This document shows, piece by piece, positions 56,234 to 64,000 of a DNA stretch of 64,000 nucleotides; the stretch's first letter is position 1, and each line of letters starts with the position of its first letter. A program made the position numbers and the translations under genes. The notes under the pieces were generated by a model. The model was not told the origin of the DNA. It did no database searches and saw only the letters and a program-made list of their open reading frames with translations. Location of the stretch: the NCBI GenBank assembly GCA_015680685.1, contig MNCI01001867.1:53438-117437 (forward strand), read 5' to 3'. The stretch is from Gnetum montanum. Taxonomy: Eukaryota > Streptophyta > Gnetopsida > Gnetales > Gnetaceae.

Positions 56234-59200
56234 ATGGAGCGGGATTTGCAGTATAGGCTGCCGATGCGGATGTCCAGAAAAGAGCGGGAGGATGACGATG
56301 ATGATGCAGATCTGGAGCTGTTCCAGAACATATCGGAAGGGTCTTCTCTCTTTGGTAGGCAGGATGCATTGTGTTGGGTGTGTTGAATTTTTGTGGGGAA
56401 ATGTGGGTTTTGTGAATTTATGGTGATTTTATGTTGGGTGTGTTGAAGTTTTTGGGGAGATGTTGTTTTTGTGAATTTACGGTGATTTTGTGTTGGCTGT
56501 GTTGAATTTTTGTGGGGAAATGTGCTTTTCGTGAATTTATGGTGATTTTTTTCGTTCTTTTGGATTTGAGGATGCAATTTGGAATTGGGATTAGGTCGGA
56601 GCGGGAGTTATCTGGAAAGTGATCAGATTAGTAACTCGCCGATCTACAGAGTGGCCAGAGGCCGCCGGTTTGATGATCTTTTGTCCGGAGAAGGACCCAA
56701 GAATGACTATGACTGGTAAGTGCCTGTTTTCTGTTTTTTTGGGTTTGGAAATCTTTCAAAGATCTGGAGCACCAGTGCAGATGTTCTTGGTGAGAGATTA
56801 TAGGGGAATTGTCTGCATGGTTTCTTGGATTAAATTGGATGGGCATGCATTGGCTTGTTTGTAGGATCATAGTCCAAGTATAGAAACACGTGGTTTCTGG
56901 GAAGAGATTTGTGTGGTTTTGTTTGTTCCATATATGAATGTCCGATTTACATGCAAAGATCTGGTCATGGATCAGGGTATATATCTTTAGATTTTCAAAC
57001 CTGATTTGAGCAATTCTGAATTTCTGATTGGGGCTGTGGCAGGATGTTTCTCATCTGTTTGGATTTAGCTTTCATTTTGAGTGCAAGATTCATCATTGTA
57101 AGATGAATCTGACACGCAGATGTGTTTGTTGATCAGGCTTCTCACCCCTCCAAGCTCACCCCAGTATTCCCTAAGCCAAAGGAAACCTCAGTCAACAAAT
57201 TTTCAGCCTTCAGGGCTACGGAAGGGTTCGGCAATACCAGGAGCAGTACCCACAATCAAGTCTTCCAAGGTAACTTCTTTACCGATTTGAGGCTGCATTC
57301 TTTCTTCTTACCAAGTTGTTCTTTCTTGATTCTGTTAATTCGTTCGCTCATGTACACGGTTATAGTTACTTTTCCGTTCTGTAGTCAAACCTCAGAAGAA
57401 TAATTTGTTTTCCATGAAACATAACATATTTACAGATTGTTCTATGCGCGAGGCCTAGCTATTGATATTAAACTTGAAACCCTTTTCCCAGATGTTAGTT
57501 TTTAGTTTGGGATTCCCAGCCAGTGATCATCAATTGGCAGTGCCATATTGATTAAGCCCGTTCTTAGTTTATACAGTAGTAGCATGCTGTCAAACCATGC
57601 CAAAAACTTTAGAAGAGTTTGTGAGTCAAGTGGTTTAAATTGAAGGAGTTCACAACAAAAGAGGTCTTTTACATCCTTCAATACTTCAGGTCTCTAGATT
57701 GAAATAAGGAATTAAGTTGCTGCTTTGCTGCAGTTTGTCATGTATTTAAGAATTTGAAGGTATTCCAAGTAGCTGCATTCTCGAGTGAAGAAACAGAAGA
57801 AGTTGAACAAAGAACCTCAGCTTTAAAGCAGTGGACGTTCAGAATCGTCTCCGAAGAAATTTGAAAAATTTACGAGAATTTAACATACATAGACACATCC
57901 CAAAGCAGCTACTCTTCCCGCCTTCCTTCTTAGTCCTAATTCTCTTCAAACAATTTGTTAGTGCCATTTCATGCTAACATGTCAAGTGATTTTGAGTGAA
58001 ATTTGCCATTCTGTTCATGAATAACCGTAAACATCTAAGTACATGGAGCGATTACAGTTGCGATGTTTATTTCTGACCACCTTAAGATTTATCCAGCATT
58101 CACATTGAACTGATTTTGGGTCAAACATCAAAGTGTTTCTTCCACCACTATTATGGTAATAAAAATATTCCTTTCTAGCTGTAATCTGAAATACTATGCA
58201 CGGTACAATGTTGCTTGTTCCAGTCAACATCGGTCTTCCATGGTTGTCTACGGGTCAACCGTCTATAGCACAGATCATGAAAATTGCATTTTTGACAAGC
58301 AAAAAGGAATATGCGTTGTCTTACTAGATCACTGTAATTCTAGCTGTGCGTCAAAGCCTTTTTTGTGAGGAGCCGCAACAGACAAGATTTGGCTTAATCA
58401 GTTATGTTTTACATTTTACCTTTTGCGGACATCATTCAATTAACCGACAGGCCACCGAACAAAGCCATAATCATACAGCTGTTGCCACTACAAAGAGTAT
58501 ATACTTTGGTTGTTCAGCCAGGACCCATGGTTTATTCGGTGAAATGAACCTCTTTTTTAAGTGTTAGAAACACCTACAGGGTAGATCAGTGTGGCAATTT
58601 TATTGAATTGGTTGCATGTCTTGAAAGTAATTAATCTTTGACTGAGATTGACAAGTTATCTCTGTAACAATTATTCCCCTGCACATTAGAAAGTACCAAC
58701 TGGGTAGATTACTGGAGCAATTTTATTGAATTCGTTGCATGTCTCAAAGTAGCTCATCTTTGACTGAAAGTGACAAGTTATCTCGGTAACAATTACTTCC
58801 TTGCACACTAGAAACTACCAACTGGGTGGATCACTGGAGCACTTTTATTGAATTGGTTGTTGCATATATTCAAGTGGTTAACCTTTGACTGAAATTGACA
58901 AGTTATCTTGGTAACAATTACTTCCCTACACAGCTTATGCATACACTCAGCGATCCAACTGGGAGGAGCAGAAGAAACGGATTGTCAGCCCGGCAGGCAC
59001 TGTCTGGATTGAATGGATCCATCAACAGCATCAGCACAAGATCACTCTCCATGAACAGCAGCACCGGCAGCAGCACAATATCCTCATCATCAAGATCAGT
59101 GACACCTTCAAGATCTACTGTAGCAGCAGCAGCAAGGTCATCCACTCCAACCAGATCAAGTGCTCCATCAAGATCATCAAGGCCATCAACTCCAACAAGG

Positions 59201-60612
59201 CAGACTATTTCTGCTCCATCCCCAAGACCTGCAACCCCAACAAAAACAACATCATCACCCATAGCTTCATCATCAACAAGGCCTTCCAGACCTTCAACTC
59301 CAACCAGATCAGCACCAGCTCCACCAGTCAGATCCTCAACTCCAGGCAGGCCAGCAAGGCCCACAACCCTAACCACAGCAACAACAACAACAACACCTTC
59401 AAGGCCTGTAACACCCCCATCTGGTAGATCACCATTACTGCAGCTTTCCCCAAAACCCACAACCACCAGGGAGGTGGTCCCAAGAACAACAACATCATCC
59501 AGGCCATCCACACCCACAAGAAGACCTTCCACACCCACCAGAGCCCACAATAGTTATACCCCACCAATTCCTTCTTCTCCTTCTAGGAGCAGAGATTCAC
59601 TCATTCCATCCAGAATTCCTTCAACATCAAGGCCAAGCTCTCCATCCCCAAGGCCCCAGCACCCACCCACACCTCTGATTCTTCCTGGATTCTCTGATGA
59701 CACACCTCCAAACCTGAGGACGACCATTCATGACAGGCCACCATCAGTAACCAGAGGCAGACCCAGAACTCCCAGTAGTGCTTCCCAGAATCTGTCAGAT
59801 GCCAGCAATAACAGACCCAGAAGGCAATCTTGCTCTCCCAGTGCAACCAGAGGCAGGAAATCAGGTGACAGCATTTTCACAGACAGGTCCATCCGTCTCA
59901 ACAGATCCTACATTTCAGATTCAGGGCTCTCCAATTCCAGTTTTTCCAATGCAAGACCTGCAAGGCCACAGCAGGAAGACCTGGCCCTGCCCAGGAGTAA
60001 CAGCTCCAATTCTTACTTGAGGCGCTCAGCTCCAGCCAAATACACAATGGAGAGCTCTGGATATGGGATGAACTTCTCCAAAAAATCACTAGATATGGCC
60101 ATAAGGCATATGGTACGGTCCCAATTTTTTTTGTTTCTCTTGATCAAATTCATGGTAGCGGCATGCTTACAGCACCCATAAGAAATAAAATCTCCAGTTC
60201 CAGTTTCATAAGACATTGGTTTCACGAACATTTTACTGTGCAGGACATAGGGCAGAATTCCCCAAGTGGGATCCGTCCACGCATGGCAACTCAAGCATCT
60301 CCTGTTCACCACAGTTTCCGGTCAACCCCCACAAATGGGAGGCCCCATAACTCATTTATACCTTCGGTGACCTCTAGTAGCAACAGTAATGGAAGCTCAG
60401 AGCAAACATCAGCGCTGGTTCATGATGACGAATGCACAAATTGGCTGCACTGTGAATCTCAGGATGACGACAATTTCTTGCTGGACATGGATAACAGAGG
60501 CCACAGTAATGGCTATCTGCCTGAAAAGAAAAGAGAGCAGAGCACAAACAGGGGTAACTGTCGAGAAAATTTAAGTGAAATGACATCTCGGGATCACATC
60601 AGGGAATTATAG
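56234..60612 (+). CDS. Basic Ser/Pro/Arg-rich protein, probable microtubule-associated BPP family (5 exons, 640 aa)
   Basis: Exons: 56,234-56,354; 56,595-56,715; 57,137-57,269; 58,934-60,112; 60,244-60,612. All GT-AG, in frame, 641 codons including stop. Residues 20-24 are an Asp run. 67-86 carry the conserved DDLL...KNDYDWLLTPP block. About 150-400 is a low-complexity domain with many S/T-P and (R)PSTPTR repeats. Then PGFSDDTPPNLRTTIHDRPP and SVTRGRP, another block I know from the Arabidopsis relatives (At2g40070/At3g09000 group). KKSLDMAIRHM closes exon 4. The C-terminal 122 residues are polar and end RDHIREL. Members of this plant family have been described as basic proline-rich microtubule-binding proteins; the assignment to that role is from memory. 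Many S/T-P sites suggest kinase control. The gene looks intact. Confidence 0.88.
56371..56550 (+). repeat. ~60-bp tandem repeat in intron 1 of the proline-rich gene
   Basis: Three units starting (A/G)TGTTGG(G/C)TGTGTTGAA at about 56,371, 56,431 and 56,489, each with TTTGTGAATTTA-GGTGATTTT. They fill most of the 240-base intron. Confidence 0.85.
57270..58565 (+). other. Intron 3 of the proline-rich gene, unique part
   Basis: No coding or RNA signal recognised. The short frames at 58,153-58,567 lack domains. The rest of the intron (58,566-58,933) is the 122-bp repeat. Confidence 0.6.
58566..58933 (+). repeat. 122-bp unit present three times at the 3' end of intron 3, each ending in an acceptor-like AG
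   Basis: Units end at AG 58,688-58,689 (CCCCTGCACATTAG), 58,810-58,811 (CCTTGCACACTAG) and 58,932-58,933 (CCCTACACAG, the splice site used in the gene model), exactly 122 bases apart. Each holds TTTTATTGAATT, TTTGACTGA (branch-point-like), GACAAGTTATCT and GTAACAATTA. Use of either upstream AG would add 122 or 244 bases and shift the frame. Confidence 0.85.
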
Positions 60613-61200
60613 CATCAAAACTGCAGCAATCTGATCTGTTGGTGCTACTGCCAGCCATGGATAAATTGTAGCAGAACAGATCACATCCTGTTGTGAGTAC
60701 AGAGAAAAATCCAAGGCCATAATGTCGGCCCCAGCACTTTACTAACTGAACTTGTGTGTGGTTGTGGTTTTTTGGTTGTTGAGAGAAGCTTTTTCTCCTC
60801 TGTTCTGTTCTATTTGGTGAGATCGGACATCATCGCTTGACGCGTGTAAGTTATGGTCTGTGGTGAGATACAGTGCACATTTCTAGATCCACTTTGCCAT
60901 GGCCGACTTCTCGGTTACAAACTGTCCATTTTAAATTTCTTGCCAGGAATTTTTATCCCAAGTACCAGGTAATTGTATTGTTTCTTGCTTTTGCTTCTCA
61001 CATCTTGCAAGGCGAAATTACAAGAAAAGAACAGCATGCTGTTTGAAACATTTTGAATTCTATGGGTATGCAAAGCTGGATATATAAGCTGGAGTAACTT
61101 CCTTCTTGATGACCTAGAAGTTAGATATTATAACTGTTACCGTATCGGCTGTATTATTGCCTATGTTCTACCTGTCAACACGCTCTAACCAGTTGGGACT
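60613..61200 (+). other. 3' untranslated region of the proline-rich gene
   Basis: Begins after the TAG at 60,610-60,612. T-rich stretches are at 60,760-60,800 and 60,930-60,990. No second gene is visible. The poly(A) site cannot be placed. Confidence 0.4.
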
Positions 61201-62690
61201 ACTACTAAAAAAAGCAACACATCATTTTCAAAAAAAAAAATTCTGTGATGCCTCTTTCCCATGATATTTTTTTAAAATAAGATATTTGATATTATTCCTT
61301 TTGAGGTAATACAAGTCATTGGATGCTGATGCTACTTTGTTGGACATGTTTGTTGAAATTTTCACCTCTCAGCAAAATTATGTTATGCAAAAGCATAATA
61401 TTTAAATTAATCATGCAATAGATTGTTTCCATTTCTTGTTTCCTGGTCGGTGGGCCTTGTATATAGGGCATTTACATATCAGTATTTAGCTTTAATCATT
61501 CATAAGTGGACTCTAAATTCATATTTAATTTGAAAAATATTTTTAAGTTCTATGCTTTGTTGAGGTGTTTAAACTTAATTTTTTGATGATTTTGTAAAGT
61601 TAAGTAGCATATTATTAGTGTTGGTTCCATTAACTATATAAAATCTATTCTGATATCATTTGGATTTTGCATCTGTTTGTTGAAATTGTTCTTAATTGTA
61701 AAAAGAATTTGGTATTGTAAATATGTGATAATAAGTAGATTATGCTAAATACATAGTATAATCTTTTAACTCCTATAACTTTTATTATCTTTTCCTATTT
61801 AAGGAAAAAGAGGCTAAAGATGAGTAAAAACATGGTGCAGATGAGGATAGAGAAAAAAAAACAAGCTAATACTAAGGATGATAAAAAAAAACCTAGTAGT
61901 AGTTAAGGAATCCAAGAAGTCAAAAGCTTCCAAAACTTTTTGACTTAATCTCACATATAGGTAATCTATTCTTATGGAACAATAACAATGTTAACCTAGA
62001 GAAAAATAATGTTAATAGTCTTGTTGCAACAATAGCCACTTTCATGGAACAACAATGGATTTAGATTATCAGGCTTGATTCTTTGTGTGATGTTGTAAAA
62101 GTCATAGAAAATTTTGGTGTAGTTGTATCACACTATGTTTAAGAAGCCCTAAGTAGAATTTAATTTTAGCAGTAGCTTTCGCAAAAATATTGAAGAGATT
62201 AAATTTGTTCTAATCAAACCTTCTTCGTGGAATGAGATATTTTAAGGCTTATTAGAAATCCAAAAAATTTGAGTTCGTTGATTATTTAACTCATGAAGTT
62301 TCAACTAGTCCAAGGAGTTAGGGTTTCAAGTTGAATTCGACATTGCATGGAAAATCAAATTTGCTAGCAAAGATAGTGCTTAAGCAAATTGGGTTTGGTT
62401 TAAGCGGACATTTTTCTGTTTATTAGTTAAGATGAGATTTTTAAAAAGTAGATTTGCTGAGGTTAAAGACTAATTTCACCTCAAGAAGGGACTGGCATTA
62501 GAACGAATGGTTAGGCATAGAAAAGCTTTATCATTTTAGGAAAAAGGATTTGATCAAGGTTGACTTAATCCTTCAAAGATATTTCAAATTAGTGGATTGG
62601 ATAATAAAATCAAAAGATTAGCTTTACAAAGAGTTTCAAAAACTATTTAAAACCTGATCGGTTGCGAAAATAAGAAATTCCTTAAGTATG
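61201..62690. other. AT-rich intergenic stretch with no recognised gene
   Basis: Contains poly-A runs (61,230; 61,850-61,890) and many stops in all frames. No LTR, transposase or RNA gene could be supported. It is probably old repeat DNA. Confidence 0.5.
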
Positions 62691-63945
62691 ATTGCCATGG
62701 CAACTCATAGAAGAAGCTCATAGAATTGAAATTGGCTTTATAAAATAGTTGTATTCAAGTTAGTTTAACAAGATTAAAGCATAAGGAAGGATTAAAATCT
62801 ACCTAGTATATGAATTCCATATGGTACGTAAGCTATCTTATGAAAAAGGTTACTAGAAAAGTAAACTAGTTCTACAATTAGGAGTGAAAGTAGTCCTACG
62901 TGTCACACCATTACTTAAAGAAGAAGCTTGAAATTAAGCATTGTTTGTAGAACTGAAACATGGTTTTATTAACAAGTGTATAAGTAGTTCCGCCAAGTTA
63001 GCTTTACTCAGATAGGAAGATTCATATAGTGGAAAAATGGTTCTACTAGAAATCTCACTTTTACCTTTGCTATATTAGCTCATTATGTAGTGCAAGTTTG
63101 TAGAACTTAAAAAGGGTTTTATGAAAGGACTATATAAACAAGCTCCTAAGAAATGCAAGATACTCATCTACACCTTGCCAGGTCAGATATTTTGGTGGAA
63201 AACATAGAATAAAATTTGGTTGTGCAAAGAAAATCAAAAGGCGGTTCTACAAATTAAGTTATCATAAAGTGAGTTTATATGTAGAACTAAAATCCAACAT
63301 CATAAGTAATCTCATTTCTTGCTTTAACAAGTTAGCAATCAAAGTGACATCATATGTTGTAACATGAAAGTTTGAGTTATGTGGTTCATAGAATCAAAAT
63401 TAGGTTCTAATAGCAAATATAAAATTAGCTCTACCATGTTAGTTCCTATGAAGAATAATTCTATAAAACTGAGATTCAACTCTATGAACAGGCTTAAAAC
63501 CAATCCTACAAGTCACATCGTCAAAACATATTAAAATAAGCACGTGTATAGAGTTAAACTTCAGCTCTAAAAGAAATTCTACTTTAACGTTTGCCAAGTT
63601 AGCATTCAAACTGGTGTCAAAAGAGAAATTAAAGTACTTGGCTCTTAGAACCTAAATTAAACTTTATAAAAAGCTTCCTAAGTAGTTCTACTATGTTAGC
63701 TTTAGAAAAAGGACATTGCTTGTAGAGTTAAAATTTGGTTCTACAAGCAAGTGCAAAAATGATTCTACCACATCAACTTTAGAGAGAGAGTGTTACTTAT
63801 AAAGTCAAAATTTAGTTCTATAAGCAACTATGAATGTGACTCTACCATGTTAGCTTGTTCGTAGAACCAATATATGGAGCTCAAATTTAGCTCTATAAAT
63901 GCATTTAAAATTAGATCTACCATATCAGTTCTTGAAGGTTAATTA
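62690..63945 (+). repeat. Degenerate ~76-bp tandem array with hairpin-forming units
   Basis: A phrase of the form TGTAGA(A/G)(C/T)TAAAATTTGGTTC then TACAAG, and a second phrase TCTACCATGTTAGCTT, alternate every 75-92 bases. Clear unit positions are about 63,092, 63,388, 63,463, 63,548, 63,640, 63,721, 63,798 and 63,872. The best unit has 11-base perfect arms TTGCTTGTAGA (63,716-63,726) and TCTACAAGCAA (63,740-63,750) around a 13-base loop. The array is strongly diverged on the left and clearest on the right. Confidence 0.7.
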
Positions 63946-64000
63946 CCCCATTAATTTGAGCTTGTTTTTGAAAGAAAGCTTTAAGGGTTTTTCCATGATA

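Noticed and set aside
58918-59550. 210-residue minus-strand open frame (Val/Gly/Asp/Leu-rich)
   Set aside because: It is the complement of the repetitive Ser/Pro/Arg codons of exon 4; the plus-strand gene explains it.
1-64000. CRISPR arrays, rRNA, bacterial operons
   Set aside because: The repeats present are contiguous tandem units or LTRs without regular spacers, and the genes are split by GT-AG introns.

Overview
The window is nuclear DNA of a seed plant. It holds two intron-containing genes of plant families in a background of old, nested Ty3/gypsy LTR retrotransposons. The mix of very old Athila-like and Tat/Ogre-like elements, strong CpG decay and 3-kb introns would suit a large, slowly turning-over genome such as a gymnosperm, but the species cannot be fixed from the sequence alone.

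Left part (1-39,628) is a retrotransposon nest. An Athila-like element (minus strand, pol/protease/gag/5' LTR) occupies 1-~5,005 and runs off the left edge. It cuts into element B, a Tat/Ogre-type element on the minus strand (about 5,105-8,493 and 17,174-23,796). Element B is split by element C, a complete 8.7-kb insertion (8,494-17,168) with two LTRs, a tRNA-Asp-type primer site and a perfect 5-bp target duplication (GTAAG). C has gag but no recognisable pol. It carries a second long, decayed ORF that is preceded by its own TATA promoter and a possible leader intron. A 1.36-kb fragment of a C-family gag region (23,797-~25,158) separates B from element A, a second Tat/Ogre copy on the plus strand (~25,159-39,628) with gag, protease, RT, two RNase H domains, integrase, polypurine tract and a 2.07-kb 3' LTR. 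A and B lie head to head and both have truncated outer 5' LTRs.

Middle part: a decayed LINE-like fragment with A-rich tail and a tRNA-like SINE remnant (39,640-41,350) lead to gene 1 (41,897-51,496, plus). This is an intact ten-exon DEAD-box RNA helicase of 602 aa, of the RH18/DDX55/Spb4 group. Its introns 2 and 7 are about 3 kb each, and intron 7 holds SINE-like insertions. Downstream are several tandem-repeat blocks (52.05-54.92 kb) and a short unidentified ORF.

Right part: gene 2 (56,234-60,612, plus) is an intact five-exon gene for a 640-aa basic Ser/Pro/Arg-rich plant protein with many S-x-P-S-T-P-T-R-like repeats, probably a microtubule-associated basic proline-rich protein. Its intron 3 ends in a 122-bp unit present three times, each copy ending in a splice-acceptor-like AG. 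The last 1.3 kb is a degenerate ~76-bp tandem array whose best unit forms an 11-bp hairpin.

The two genes have no evident functional link. The transposons are not expected to encode active protein: all have stops, frameshifts or altered catalytic residues. No rRNA, true tRNA or CRISPR was seen.
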